The position numbers and the translations under genes are program-made. Source: Prostheceraeus crozeri (taxonomy: Eukaryota; Platyhelminthes; Polycladida; Euryleptidae). From it: a stretch of DNA of 64,000 nt. Below the pieces are notes generated by a model. The model was not told the DNA's origin. It saw only the letters and a list, made by a program, of their open reading frames with translations, and ran no database searches. The stretch is taken from contig CAJQUW010010445.1 in the NCBI GenBank assembly GCA_907163375.1, positions 186,001 to 250,000 of the forward strand, given 5' to 3'. Below are positions 35,527 through 45,739 of this stretch, piece by piece; positions within the stretch are counted from its first letter, which is position 1; every line of letters starts with the position of its first letter.

Positions 35527-35763
35527 TGTATTGACGCAAGGAAAAACAGCAATTCGTGTCAATAAGATCGTGCTCTCTTCTCAATAGAACATGCTTATGT
35601 CATACTTGATGTGATATGAGTTTCAGCTTTATTCACAGCTAATGGTCAATAGTGACGTCACATGCAGTTAGCACGGGAAGAGGGAAAGTCGCGATTAGAT
35701 AATCACACACAGACTTCCAATATGCGAACGGAACGGCAACGCACAACAGCTCAAACTCCCACA
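35527..35763 (-). repeat. LTR of the divergent Ty3/Gypsy-like element (3' LTR in element sense)
   Basis: 237 bp, TG…CA, identical by eye to 39525-39761. In the element's sense it is preceded by a G-rich run (ctggggggcg), the likely polypurine tract. Confidence 0.9.
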
Positions 35764-38700
35764 CGCCCCCCAGGTCGACAGACCTCACACGCACACCACA
35801 TCACTAAGTCACCGAATCTATCCGGCGGCTTCCTCTCGCGAATGCTACGACGTAAAATACTGATCTCATTATCCTCATCATCTTCACCGCTTAAACCGCT
35901 TTCATCACTGTTTGAGTATGTAGGAAACGTATCTAACGTACACTCCTCACCAGGGACTAGCCTTAGGTGTGAAACGTGGCGTGCAACGCCATCTTCATTC
36001 AGAATAACACTTACGCTAGAACAGATGCTAGTTATCCGATGGGGACCCGACCAAGTACTATCGCACCTCCCCGAAACACTCTTCAGGTAAACTCTGTCGC
36101 CAATACTGAAGGGATTTCTATCTAAATCCTCATACTTTGAACTTTCTTCCGAGTCAACCTGCTCAGGGCCTACCCGCTGGATGTGTTTACGCTCAGTAGT
36201 CACTCCTGGCTTCTTAGAGGTGGCTGCAAACATTAACTCGTAGGGGCTTTGCCGCTCACCGTCTCTACTATTATTTACCCAGAACGTTGCTTCTTCGATA
36301 TCTCGGTTCGCTCGCTTGGCACATCTCTTAACAGTACGGTGGACTCGTTCTATAATTGCGTTGCCTTGCGGGCGATAAGCACTAGAAAAAACATGTTTAA
36401 TCTCCCAATTATCGAATAGCTCATAGATATCTCTACTTCTAAACACGGTACCGTTATCGGATAACACCGAACTAGGAGGACCGAACTCCGCTATAATTTG
36501 AGACAACTGCATCGACACTTCAGATGAAGACTCATTGCGCAGCCGTCTCCAAATAGTGTACCGAGATGAAAGGTCGATTATAGTCAAATAAGGAATCCCA
36601 TTATAGTGAGTTATATCAACTGCTATGTTCTGCCATATAACCGGACTAGTGCTGAAGGCGCCCTTATCCCAACTAAAATTCACCGCCGGATCTATCCTAG
36701 CACACCTGTCACAACTACGGACGACTTTCTTTACTAGCCTCCTAGAAACCAAATTTCCTAGCTTCTGTTTGGCTAGATTCAAGGTTCGATCTACACCAAA
36801 GTGGCACCTTTCGTGGATCTTTTTAATTTCCATGAGGTTGCGGTTTTGATTATCTGCGCCCTCTGCTACTGCTGCGGATAGAGCATTTGCTGTGTCTGCT
36901 TGATCTCTCATAACCTGTATCCATTTTTGGGGGACACGAGTGAGGCTGTCCGAAATATTTTCAGCAGATTTCACTAAGTGCGGTTCGACTTTGATTTTTT
37001 CGGTTTCTATAATCTCTCTTAGAGTATCAAGTCGACGTTTGATAAGTCTTTCTGATAGAGCACGAGTCTTGACATTGTGCGTTTTATTGATAACTGCCGT
37101 CAACCATTTATACACAGTGGATGAATCAGTCTTAATAATTATGTCTCTCTTACCCCAGCGTAGGGCCATATTAAGCCCTTTGATAGCTGCGTCTAACTCA
37201 CTAATATTGATATGTCCAGTGTCGTTATGTGGTCTCAACCACGAAGCGTCCTCTATTATCTTATCGTTAACTGTCAAGACAACACCTAGGGCTAGGTTGC
37301 TAGCATCAGCCCAAACAACAATAGGACTATTTTCAGGGACCGGCCAACTTCCCCTCACTGGATCACCATTAGTCGCTATCTGCCGCATCATCTGATTAAT
37401 GAGATCCATAACTGGCGTCGTGACACTATCATCCCACTTAAGCTGCGCTAACGAAGTCAAGCGTTGGAGGAAACTACAATAAACGCGCAACCACCCAGCA
37501 ACTGGAAAGTGGCCTAACAGCTTTCCTATGATGCCATTAATTTGACGCCGAGAACACTGTCCTGAAGGTATGGTGGGAATAGTTTTATCTCTTTGCCATG
37601 ACAAGTCATGGTTCACTCGGATGCCCAGTACACGAACTCCTGCAGGATTCCCTAAGCTAACGGGTTCCTTGGTCAGTAATCCCCACTTTGACAGGTGATT
37701 TTTGACATGAGAGACGCTTACTTTACTTTCGTCAATGAATAAGTCATCCACGTAGCTGGAGACAGATTCCTTCAATTCCTTTTCAAGTGATATCACTTTA
37801 TCAACTACTGCTGTCATAATCTTAGGAGCGACGGAGAGACCGAACCCCAGCCTGGTGAGCAAGTATATTTCATTTTTCCATCTAACGGCCTGATGCACCC
37901 ACAGTGACTCATGCACGTGTATTTGTAAATAAGCTTTACGTAAGTCTAAGAGGGAACAATTAGACCCTCGTTGCCGCCATTCCCGAAGCCTATCTGAACA
38001 TAGAGGTACTGAGCCCCCTGGAAAACTTTTAACGACCTGGTTCAGCATTCGATAATCTAAAACCGGGCGAATCTTTTTTTCATCTCCTTTATCTTGGAGC
38101 ACAGCCATGGTAGGCAAAAAACTCTGAATTTCACCATGCTGAGTGGCGTCATACTTTACTAGTATCCCCTCGCTAACCCAAGAATTCATTTCGGCATCGA
38201 AGCCATTCCGATCGCAGGGTTTCACATAGTCAATAGGAGTTTTATGCAAATTATCGGTATTACCACCCTCGGTCCACTTCCAGCTAGCTACCCATCGACC
38301 TTCAACGAAGCTGGCGGTAAAGTCGCTATCACTAACGCTTAGGCTTTGCGGGGCCCAGTCAGCGTCGATACTGACGGCAGCTGTAACATGGGTGATGTTT
38401 GGGGAGAACTTAACCGTAACTTCTCCCTCACAATAGCTGAGTTCGAGTCTCTTGTGAGATAGAATGTCTAAACCTAGCACAACATCGACATCAAGCGGCA
38501 ATCGTTTAACAACATGTGCTTTCACCGGGCCTAACTCAACGTCATCGTCCGTCACAACAGACCTGAGCATGACAGCACCACAAGTATGCAACTTGTCCTT
38601 ATTCATCAGCTCTAAACACAGACTAGACTGCTCGCGACGTTTCCCCTTAGCCCTGTGCTCACCTAGCAAAGTAACGCTGCAGCCGGTATCAATCAGCACT

Positions 38701-38936
38701 CGCAGTTTGTGTCCATCGATCCACATCGTCCGGATTAATGCGCGGATGCGGGGGCAGCATGATCCGGCACATCCACCTCCGCACGTCCGTTTCCCGAAGC
38801 AGTAGACTTGGGGCAATGGGATCGAAGATGCCCAACTTCTCCACAGCTGTAGCAGATAGTGTTGCAGTCCCGAAGAAGATGTCCGATACGCTTGCAGCCG
38901 CTGCAGCGCGGTTTGTTTGTTCTCTGCCGATCCCAA
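35751..38936 (-). CDS. Pol polyprotein of the divergent LTR element (protease, RT, RNase H, integrase)
   Basis: Domains in order on the minus strand: an aspartic protease with LRVLIDTGCSVTLLGE; an RT with RPVLDYRMLNQVV, SLLDLRKAYLQIHV, TRLGFGLSVAPKIM and a YVDD active site (SSYVDDLFI); an RNase H with VWADASNLALGVVLT, ISELDAAIKG and IIIKTDSSTVYKW; an integrase with the HHCC finger (HERCHFGVDRT … CDRCARID), DDE blocks VDITHYNGIPYLTIID, SVLSDNGTVFRS and RPQGNAIIERVHR; and a C-terminal SPFSIGDRVYLK-like tail domain. The RT is far from the usual Gypsy consensus (which has YIDD or YVDD with a DYRxLN context), so the clade is unassigned. The first residues of this frame overlap gag. Confidence 0.85.
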   Translation of the reverse strand: MGSAENKQTALQRLQAYRTSSSGLQHYLLQLWRSWASSIPLPQVYCFGKRTCGGGCAGSCCPRIRALIRTMWIDGHKLRVLIDTGCSVTLLGEHRAKGKRREQSSLCLELMNKDKLHTCGAVMLRSVVTDDDVELGPVKAHVVKRLPLDVDVVLGLDILSHKRLELSYCEGEVTVKFSPNITHVTAAVSIDADWAPQSLSVSDSDFTASFVEGRWVASWKWTEGGNTDNLHKTPIDYVKPCDRNGFDAEMNSWVSEGILVKYDATQHGEIQSFLPTMAVLQDKGDEKKIRPVLDYRMLNQVVKSFPGGSVPLCSDRLREWRQRGSNCSLLDLRKAYLQIHVHESLWVHQAVRWKNEIYLLTRLGFGLSVAPKIMTAVVDKVISLEKELKESVSSYVDDLFIDESKVSVSHVKNHLSKWGLLTKEPVSLGNPAGVRVLGIRVNHDLSWQRDKTIPTIPSGQCSRRQINGIIGKLLGHFPVAGWLRVYCSFLQRLTSLAQLKWDDSVTTPVMDLINQMMRQIATNGDPVRGSWPVPENSPIVVWADASNLALGVVLTVNDKIIEDASWLRPHNDTGHINISELDAAIKGLNMALRWGKRDIIIKTDSSTVYKWLTAVINKTHNVKTRALSERLIKRRLDTLREIIETEKIKVEPHLVKSAENISDSLTRVPQKWIQVMRDQADTANALSAAVAEGADNQNRNLMEIKKIHERCHFGVDRTLNLAKQKLGNLVSRRLVKKVVRSCDRCARIDPAVNFSWDKGAFSTSPVIWQNIAVDITHYNGIPYLTIIDLSSRYTIWRRLRNESSSEVSMQLSQIIAEFGPPSSVLSDNGTVFRSRDIYELFDNWEIKHVFSSAYRPQGNAIIERVHRTVKRCAKRANRDIEEATFWVNNSRDGERQSPYELMFAATSKKPGVTTERKHIQRVGPEQVDSEESSKYEDLDRNPFSIGDRVYLKSVSGRCDSTWSGPHRITSICSSVSVILNEDGVARHVSHLRLVPGEECTLDTFPTYSNSDESGLSGEDDEDNEISILRRSIRERKPPDRFGDLVMWCACEVCRPGGRVGV

Positions 38937-39502
38937 CGTTGGCGTGTTCCGACGCTGGTTGTTCCAGCTGCCGCAATGTCCAAAAGTTCCGATGGGTTCG
39001 CCAGAAGGGCTTTAGCACAGGAAATGATCTGGGACAGCTCCATCTTCTCTCCACATTGAACCTTGACTTGAGGTACAATTTGTTTTGGCAGTGCGTCCAC
39101 GAGATGATACGAGACGAGTTGTTCCGGTACTGCGCTTCGGTTGCCGATCATGACGCCAAGAGCGCTCTTGATCTGATCCACGACCAGGTCTACTGACTCT
39201 CCCGGTATCAGCTTCGTTTCTTTCAAGTCTTGCCATGCGCGCAGCTTTGAGCGGCCAAACATTCGCATGAGTTCGGCCTTAATTGCGCTAAGGTCGGATT
39301 GCTTTGCAGGGGGCATCTGCTTCCATGTGGTGTAGGCCGCTCCCTCCAGGAAGATAGGTAGGATTTTCGCCAGTCGGTCATCGGTCTTCTCGTCCTTATT
39401 CTCAATGGTGATTTCGGCTGTTAGCAGGAACTTATCCATCCAGAATTCAACATCTTCTCCTCTGCCGCCCGAGAATTTCTTCACCGCGTCGATTAGCTTC
39501 AT
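38735..39502 (-). CDS. Gag of the divergent LTR element, with two CCHC zinc knuckles
   Basis: From the ATG at 39502 (MKLIDAVKKFSGGRGEDV). The capsid-like segment contains VEFWMDKFLLTAEITIENK and AYTTWKQMPPAKQ. The C-terminus has two zinc knuckles (CSGCKRIGHLLRDC and CYSCGEVGHLRSHC) that bind RNA. The frame is open for a further ~48 nt upstream into the LTR, but the ATG just inside the internal region is the more natural start. It overlaps the start of pol in another frame by about 200 bp. Confidence 0.85.
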   Translation of the reverse strand: MKLIDAVKKFSGGRGEDVEFWMDKFLLTAEITIENKDEKTDDRLAKILPIFLEGAAYTTWKQMPPAKQSDLSAIKAELMRMFGRSKLRAWQDLKETKLIPGESVDLVVDQIKSALGVMIGNRSAVPEQLVSYHLVDALPKQIVPQVKVQCGEKMELSQIISCAKALLANPSELLDIAAAGTTSVGTRQRWDRQRTNKPRCSGCKRIGHLLRDCNTICYSCGEVGHLRSHCPKSTASGNGRAEVDVPDHAAPASAH

Positions 39503-39524
39503 TCCCGCCTTTGCCGTGATAGCT

Positions 39525-39761
39525 TGTATTGACGCAAGGAAAAACAGCAATTCGTGTCAATAAGATCGTGCTCTCTTCTCAATAGAACATGCTTATGTCA
39601 TACTTGATGTGATATGAGTTTCAGCTTTATTCACAGCTAATGGTCAATAGTGACGTCACATGCAGTTAGCACGGGAAGAGGGAAAGTCGCGATTAGATAA
39701 TCACACACAGACTTCCAATATGCGAACGGAACGGCAACGCACAACAGCTCAAACTCCCACA
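39525..39761 (-). repeat. LTR of the divergent Ty3/Gypsy-like element (5' LTR in element sense)
   Basis: 237 bp, identical to the other LTR. Only about 22 nt separate its inner edge from the gag ATG, and the sequence there is not a familiar tRNA primer site. Confidence 0.9.
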
Positions 39762-40176
39762 TATTATTCATACATTCTCATTTTTTAAGATTTAGCGAAA
39801 TCACATTTTCTCAAATAAAAGAACATCCATTGATGATAATTTAGGAAGTATAGAATAACTTCTGTTACATGGACTAAGGAGCCAAAGTGGTGCTGAAGTC
39901 TACATTGGTTCTAAAAGTTACAAGAAATGGGCAGAGCAATCGTAAACTAAGACAACATCGTGTAGTGACCGATATCAAATGGATCTATCAGAGAATGAAT
40001 GTACTTTGCAACATTCATTATGTTGTGGTTTCTGTAAACCTCTATGCATCGTCATGCTCAAACCTCAACTTGCTAACGATCATTTCGCGAAGAAATTCGT
40101 GAAATTTTTGTTTTATCCGGTTTTTACCACTTAGTGGCAAAGGCCACTTTTAGCCGGCGAAAAGCCAACCCTGGTT
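39762..40176 (-). repeat. Dispersed repeat R, copy 2 (outer part)
   Basis: Inverted relative to 25312-25757. It was split by insertion of the LTR element between 35526 and 39762. Its outer end, on the minus strand, reads cagggttggcttttcgccgg and resembles a hAT terminus. Confidence 0.6.
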
Positions 40177-40978
40177 TTAATGCATTCTCATGTTAGACAG
40201 TGTCAGTTGTAGGCTACATATCGCAACATTAAAATAGGAAAATGTAGGGCATGGAAAAACTAAACTGTTGTGACCTAGTGTCACCACATCGCCCCTCTTG
40301 GTCACTTACAGGTGCTTATTTTTGGAGGCTAAAGAATGTTTGGTACTTCTGCCTCCCCCCAACTTTTTCCAATTTCATCAAATTTAGTCAAACTTAACCA
40401 CATTTGATTTAGAATGGACTTCATCTGTCACAGTAATGATACAACACCATTGAGAAGTCTTACTTGAACTCTGGGATGAAGGGTTGGTCCCTTGTGTACT
40501 CAGTTAGAATACAAGATACGCTGTGATCATGAACTTCGTGGGACTGCTGTCTACAGCGGACGACAAAGCAAGTGCTGTAAATTTTCTACAAACCAGAGGA
40601 ATTTCACACACTCAACGTTTATGCGACGGTGATGTGACTGCACTCAGGAGCAAGAGAAGATCGTTGACGATGCAACACTCGCGGGTGTCAACAACAAAAT
40701 TGTGGGGAGGGGAGAATAGAAGCAGCGAATGTTTTTAAGAGAAGAAAGATTTTATCGCAACTCGGAAGCCCAAAATATTCAAGCCAAGCATCTCTCGCAG
40801 ATGAAATATCAAGGTCGCTCGTCCGACCGCACATCTCTTTCGTATTATTTGATTTCCGTTCATGGTAAGGCGTGGTAGCTTTGCTGTGACGACTCATGTC
40901 TTGGAAGCAAGGTACAAATCAACCACGACTGGCAATTATGTAGAGAAACTAGTTTTACTACACAAGTGTGGTATATAC
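40177..40978. other. No gene supported
   Basis: A frame at 40526-40738 (NFVGLLSTADDKASAVNFLQ) has a faint resemblance to the N-terminal part of Merlin/ISXO2-type transposases, but the Cys pairs and catalytic part are missing. I leave it unassigned. Confidence 0.25.
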
Positions 40979-41050
40979 AGGGTTGCCATACGTCCGGATT
41001 GTCCGGATTTTTTGACAGAATCTGCTGAAGTCCGGATTTTTTGTCAAAAC

Positions 41051-41359
41051 TGTAGAGGTTTTTGGTAATGTCTATGATGATTGTAGTAAGGTAAATCACC
41101 AAAGTAAATTATTCTAGTCTCTAACAGCCCGGAGAGAGTTTTTAAAACACCGTCTTGTCTCGCAGTCAGAATAGTTGTGTTAATATTATCATCAGCATTA
41201 CAATCGCCAAGTGACAGGATGGAAAGGTAATTAAGATAAGGCGAAGAGATTACAAGTGGAAAGTGAAGTAAAGAGAGGTGTTAAAATCAAGGAGAGCAGC
41301 AGTTGTACACCATCTGTTAGCGTGCATCGCAACTAAGGCTGATTGATGACACCTCTACA
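41051..41359 (-). repeat. Gypsy LTR (3' LTR in element sense)
   Basis: About 309 bp, TG…CA, near-identical to 45052-45361. The inner inverted ends TGTAGAGGT/ACCTCTACA are clear. Confidence 0.9.
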
Positions 41360-41500
41360 GTACTCCCCTCCCAGCCTTTACGTCAGTCAAGGCGATGCCG
41401 TAGTAGAATAAAGATGTTCATCCTGGAACGTAACGAGCGGGAGATTGTATGTGCCGGCCAGAGCGCGTGGAGACGGGGCTTTCAGCTCTCGCATGAATGA

Positions 41501-44251
41501 CTAAAGTTTTGTGACGTAATCACAAGCGTCCGTTCCGTTTGCATCAGGCTGTGACTGGGAATGATCACTGCTGAGGAATTGACCAGGTAAACGCAATGTG
41601 GTGCCGAGAGTCAATTCAGCTGGGGAGCAATTAATGTCGGTTTTGACGGCTGACCGCAAACCGAGCATAACGATAGGCAAATTGTCTCTCCAATGCTGCG
41701 GCGAGGGTTGTGACTTGAGGGCGGTTTTGAGCTGGCGATGTAGACGCTCCACCATCCCGTTTGACATCGGATGATACGCCGTTGTTCGAATGCGAGTACA
41801 TCCCAGAAGTTGAGTGAGGTCAGTAAATAAAGCAGACTCAAACTGTCGACCGCGATCAGTTGTGATGATCTCGGGAACGCCAAACATGGAGATCCAGCGC
41901 TCCACGAAAGCGCGTGCAACCGTTGATGCGGTGATGTCCTTTATAGGGATAGCTTGAGGCCATCGCGTGAAACGGTCGATGCAGGTTAAGATGTAAGTGT
42001 AACCGTTGGAGGGAGCAAACGGTCCGACAAGATCAATGTGGACATGACGAAAGCGAGCGTCCGGTGCTGAAAACGTGCCGATGGGAGCACGAGTATGGCG
42101 GTTGACCTTCGACCTTTGGCAGGGAATGCAGGCGCGAGTCCATTGTCTGATATCGCGTTTCATATCAGGCCAAACAAAGCGCTCGGATACCAGTTTGATG
42201 CTGGGCTTGATGCCAGGATGTGCGAGACCGTGAATAACGTCGAATATTCTTCTACGCAAGACAGTTGGGATAAAGGGGCGAGGTAAACCAGTAGAGAGGT
42301 CACAAGTCACTGATCGAGTAGACGAAGGAATGGGTATGTCTTGCAATTGTAGGCCAGTGTCATGCTTGTTGCGGTAGCCTTGCAGGTCGCTGTCTTGTCG
42401 TTGAGCGTTGGCGATTTCTTCATGAGTAGGGCAGGAAGGACGAGTGATGGCTGAGACTTCCACCCGTGACAAAGTATCAGCAACAATGTTATTCTTACCG
42501 CTGACATGTCGAATGTCACAAGAAAACTGCAAAATATAGTCTAGGTGTCGGACTTCTCGCGGGGAATGTCGATCAGCAGACGTGGCGACAGCGTAAGTGA
42601 GTGGCTTATGGTCAGTCAGTACGGTGAAGGTCCGACCTTCTAAGCAATGGCGAAAATGGCGAATTGCAAGGTAGATGGCCAGCAGCTCTCTGCCGAAAGT
42701 GCTGTACCGGGACTCTGTGTCGGATAGTTTCCGTGAAAAGAATGCAAGCGGTTGAAGTTCACTGTCTGTCAACTGTTGCAGAGACGCACCAACAGCGAAG
42801 TTAGACGCGTCGACGGCGAGTACCAACTGTGAAGATTGATCGGGAAAAGCCAGACAAGTAGCGCTGGTGAGGGCACGTTTGGCGTCGTTGAAGGATTGTT
42901 CAGCTTCGGAGGACCAACTCAGGGACTTGGATGCGCCTTTGAGCAGATTGGTTAGGGGCTGTAGAAGACTTGCACATCGAGGGATAAAGCGGCGGTAAAA
43001 ATTGATCATGCCGAGGAATCGACGGAGTTCAGCTATCGAGTTCGGCTGGGGAAAGTTCGAGATAGCAGTGACCTTGTCTTCGACGGGCGCTATTCCATGA
43101 CAGTCGATCTTGTGTCCGAGAAAGGTAATTGATGAGACACCGAAAACACACTTAGACGGGTTCAGTATGAGTCCGTACTCATCAAGGCGTTGAAACAGCA
43201 TTCTGAGATGGTACTGGTGCTCTTCCGGTGAGGAGCTAGCGACTAGCAGGTCATCAACGTAGGCAAATACGAAGTTAAAACCACGTAAAATTTCGTCGAT
43301 GAAGCGTTGAAATGTCTGTGCTGCGTTGCGTAGACCGAAGGGCATCCTGGTAAACTCGAAAAGACCGAAAGGAGTTGTAACTGCAGTCTTCGCAATATCA
43401 TCAGGTTCGACAGGAATCTGATGATAGGCACGAGTCAAGTCGATGGATGAGAACACAGTCTTGCCTTTGAGGTTGGACGAAAAGTCTTGGATGTGGGGAA
43501 CTGGATACCGGTCAGGTACAGTCACATGGTTGAGAGCGCGGTAGTCACCGCAAGGGCGCCAATCGCCAGACTTCTTGGTGACCATGTGCAGAGGAGAGGC
43601 CCAAGCGCTATCGGACGGACGAACGATACCCATCTCAAGCATGTGCTGGAACTCCTCTTTAGCACAACGCAAACGGTCCGGTGCTAAACGGCGAGGGCGA
43701 GTGAAAACTGGAGGGCCTGTGGTGCGGATGTGGTGAGTCACATTGTGCTTGGCAGCGTCATCATGCAGGGAGTGATTCGTTAATCGAGGAAACTGGCGTA
43801 GGAGAGTCAAATAAGGACATTGAGAGGCAGGCGCAGACGGATGAGTCAGGAGAGGACTGAGCTGCTGAACACCGTTGGCCGTGGTGCCAAGAACAAAAAG
43901 GCTTGTAAAGCTGTCCAGAAGGCGACGGTGGTTCAGGTCAATCAGGAGGTGGAAGTGGCTGAGGAAGTCAGCTCCGATGATAGGATGAGTGACATCAGCT
44001 ATCACAAAAATCCACCGAAAGGTACGCCGTAGTCCCAAATTCAAAGTCAACGATCGCTGGCCGAAGGTTGAGATGATGGCGTGATTAGCTGCGAAGAGAG
44101 GTTCACCACGGAAGCCATTTCGACGATCAGCAGTTGTAGGAGGAAGGACACTGACCTCAGCACCACTGTCGATCAGGAACTTGGTGCCAGAGTAGCGGTC
44201 CCAAACAAAAAGTCGGCAGCTCGGAGATGAAGGGCCCGTGGCAGCCGCCAC
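41501..44251 (-). CDS. Gypsy Pol polyprotein (protease, RT, RNase H, integrase)
   Basis: About 916 residues. The protease has [14 protein letters not shown]. The RT has [52 protein letters not shown] and [12 protein letters not shown] (YVDD active site). The RNase H has [33 protein letters not shown] and [11 protein letters not shown]. The integrase has the HHCC finger ([12 protein letters not shown] … CIPCQRSK), the DDE blocks [30 protein letters not shown] and [18 protein letters not shown]. All expected domains are present in the usual order. It follows the gag frame almost directly. Confidence 0.95.
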   Translation of the reverse strand: MAAATGPSSPSCRLFVWDRYSGTKFLIDSGAEVSVLPPTTADRRNGFRGEPLFAANHAIISTFGQRSLTLNLGLRRTFRWIFVIADVTHPIIGADFLSHFHLLIDLNHRRLLDSFTSLFVLGTTANGVQQLSPLLTHPSAPASQCPYLTLLRQFPRLTNHSLHDDAAKHNVTHHIRTTGPPVFTRPRRLAPDRLRCAKEEFQHMLEMGIVRPSDSAWASPLHMVTKKSGDWRPCGDYRALNHVTVPDRYPVPHIQDFSSNLKGKTVFSSIDLTRAYHQIPVEPDDIAKTAVTTPFGLFEFTRMPFGLRNAAQTFQRFIDEILRGFNFVFAYVDDLLVASSSPEEHQYHLRMLFQRLDEYGLILNPSKCVFGVSSITFLGHKIDCHGIAPVEDKVTAISNFPQPNSIAELRRFLGMINFYRRFIPRCASLLQPLTNLLKGASKSLSWSSEAEQSFNDAKRALTSATCLAFPDQSSQLVLAVDASNFAVGASLQQLTDSELQPLAFFSRKLSDTESRYSTFGRELLAIYLAIRHFRHCLEGRTFTVLTDHKPLTYAVATSADRHSPREVRHLDYILQFSCDIRHVSGKNNIVADTLSRVEVSAITRPSCPTHEEIANAQRQDSDLQGYRNKHDTGLQLQDIPIPSSTRSVTCDLSTGLPRPFIPTVLRRRIFDVIHGLAHPGIKPSIKLVSERFVWPDMKRDIRQWTRACIPCQRSKVNRHTRAPIGTFSAPDARFRHVHIDLVGPFAPSNGYTYILTCIDRFTRWPQAIPIKDITASTVARAFVERWISMFGVPEIITTDRGRQFESALFTDLTQLLGCTRIRTTAYHPMSNGMVERLHRQLKTALKSQPSPQHWRDNLPIVMLGLRSAVKTDINCSPAELTLGTTLRLPGQFLSSDHSQSQPDANGTDACDYVTKL

Positions 44252-44253
44252 CT

Positions 44254-45030
44254 CTACTGCGGGACCGAGGAGTTTCCCGATTGGAAGCTGCAGGGCTTAA
44301 TGCACTTCTCAGCTGCAGTGCTGTATTTTCGGTGGTACCAGCAGACATCAGGACGGTCGCCAACAGGACGATTAGAACGGTCCCGGGACTTAGAACGCTC
44401 ACGTGAGTTCCTAGTAGTGCACAAGGAGGAGATGCGTTCAGCAAGTCGGTTCACTGTCTTCTCCAAGCGATCCAGTCGGTCGCTGAGACTGTCAGGGCGG
44501 TTGACTGAAGCGACCGCGGCGTGGAGAGGAACTGGAGCGTCGAGAATTCGATCAGCTATGTCTGCAACATCTTCAAGTGGCATGGAGTCCTTGGAGGCAG
44601 CGAGAATGGATTGAGCATGGAGGGGGAGTCTCTGAACGAAGAGTTGTCGCAGAAGTCCTTCATCGAAGTTGCGGTGACCCACCAGGTGACGCATGCGGCG
44701 CAGGAGTTGCGAAGGCTTACGATCACCAAGCTCCTCCTCGCTGAGTAGCTGACGCAACCGTTTGTGTTCGGAGACTGAGGTTCGCTTGATGATGGCAGCC
44801 TTCAGCTCATCATACTGATCGGTCATCGGGCGAGAAACGATCAGGTCGCGAACTTCTTCAGCGATCTCTTGAGGGAGTGTGCGAATGATGTGGCCAAACA
44901 TAGTTTCCTGCTTGGTAACTCGACAGACGTCGAATTCCGCCTCGCAGAGTGAGAACCACAGCTCGACGTCGGGGGACCAGAAGGAAGGTAGCTTCACACT
45001 TAGAGCGGCGAGTTGAGTTGGGTCGGTCAT
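44254..45030 (-). CDS. Gypsy Gag with CHCC-type motif
   Basis: 258 residues from [18 protein letters not shown]. The N-terminal capsid part has [20 protein letters not shown] and [17 protein letters not shown], typical of this Gypsy group. The C-terminus [18 protein letters not shown] is the CHCC motif that replaces the CCHC zinc knuckle in the CsRn1/Kabuki clade. The start ATG is about 25 nt downstream of the 5' LTR. Confidence 0.9.
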   Translation of the reverse strand: MTDPTQLAALSVKLPSFWSPDVELWFSLCEAEFDVCRVTKQETMFGHIIRTLPQEIAEEVRDLIVSRPMTDQYDELKAAIIKRTSVSEHKRLRQLLSEEELGDRKPSQLLRRMRHLVGHRNFDEGLLRQLFVQRLPLHAQSILAASKDSMPLEDVADIADRILDAPVPLHAAVASVNRPDSLSDRLDRLEKTVNRLAERISSLCTTRNSRERSKSRDRSNRPVGDRPDVCWYHRKYSTAAEKCIKPCSFQSGNSSVPQ

Positions 45031-45051
45031 GATTTTTAGTTGGGCGCCAAT

Positions 45052-45361
45052 TTGTAGAGGTTTTTGGTAATGTCTATGATGATTGTAGTAAGGTAAATCA
45101 CCAAAGTAAATTATTCTAGTCTCTAACAGCCCGGAGAGAGTTTTTAAAACACCGTCTTGTCTCGCAGTCAGAATAGTTGTGTTAATATTATCATCAGCAT
45201 TACATTCGCCAAGTGACAGGATGGAAAGGTAATTAAGATAAGGCGAAGAGATTACAAGTGGAAAGTGAAGTAAAGAGAGGTGTTAAAATCAAGGAGAGCA
45301 GCAGCTGTACACCATCTGTTAGCGTGCATCGCAACTAAGGCTGATTGATGACACCTCTACA
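45052..45361 (-). repeat. Gypsy LTR (5' LTR in element sense)
   Basis: About 310 bp. Partner of 41051-41359. Confidence 0.9.
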
Positions 45362-45739
45362 AAACCATCAAATTTCCGGATTTTTGTCGAATCCATGCTA
45401 ATGTTCGTCAGTTATTTCTTTACCCGTTTAAAATCATTCAACTACTTGCTTTGGACTAAAGCTGATTCATCCGTATCATTTTTGCAAACTGCTTTTTTCA
45501 CAGACTACTGGGGTCCAATTTGGGTAATTTTATACATGCACTATGCTGTTGTCATAACAGTTTACTTCTTGGATTTGCACAAATATATTTTGACTTGTCA
45601 ATGTGTTTGCAAATTGTATTGTATAGAAGAATTCATTCTGCCGTAACTTCATTACGGTTTTTGCATTCTACCGGTTTTTGACCTTACTTCATTTTGTGAA
45701 TCGAGTTCTCACGCTGATGATGCGCTTCGAACCTATTTC

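Larger units (their letters stand above)
35527..39761 (-). mobile_element. LTR retrotransposon (Ty3/Gypsy-like, divergent), looks whole and very young
   Basis: 4,235 bp. The two 237-bp LTRs (35527-35763 and 39525-39761) appear identical, with TG…CA ends and an exact 5-bp target duplication TATTA (35522-35526 and 39762-39766). Between them on the minus strand are gag (39502-38735) and pol (38936-35751) in two overlapping frames, an arrangement the group commonly decodes by ribosomal frameshifting. Pol order is protease, RT, RNase H, integrase, as in Ty3/Gypsy, with no envelope gene. It was inserted into an older copy of repeat R. I see no obvious break in it; the identical LTRs imply recent insertion. 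Confidence 0.9.
41051..45361 (-). mobile_element. Ty3/Gypsy retrotransposon, CsRn1/Kabuki-like, looks whole and young
   Basis: 4,311 bp. The LTRs (41051-41359 and 45052-45361, about 310 bp) begin TGTAGAGG, end CCTCTACA, and differ at only a handful of positions, so insertion is recent. The 4-bp AAAC flank is duplicated. On the minus strand gag (45030-44254) is followed by pol (44251-41501) with protease, RT, RNase H and integrase, and no envelope. The gag carries a Cys-His-Cys-Cys motif instead of a CCHC knuckle, a mark of the CsRn1/Kabuki clade. After the 5' LTR the sequence ATTGGCGCCCAAC resembles a primer site of the Lys-tRNA type. I see no obvious break. Confidence 0.9.

Noticed and set aside
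38464-39196. Plus-strand frames opposite gag/pol of the LTR element
   Set aside because: Antisense of a well-supported retroelement frame.
40526-40738. Possible Merlin/ISXO2-type transposase N-terminus
   Set aside because: Resemblance limited to about 20 residues, with no zinc-ribbon cysteines or catalytic part.
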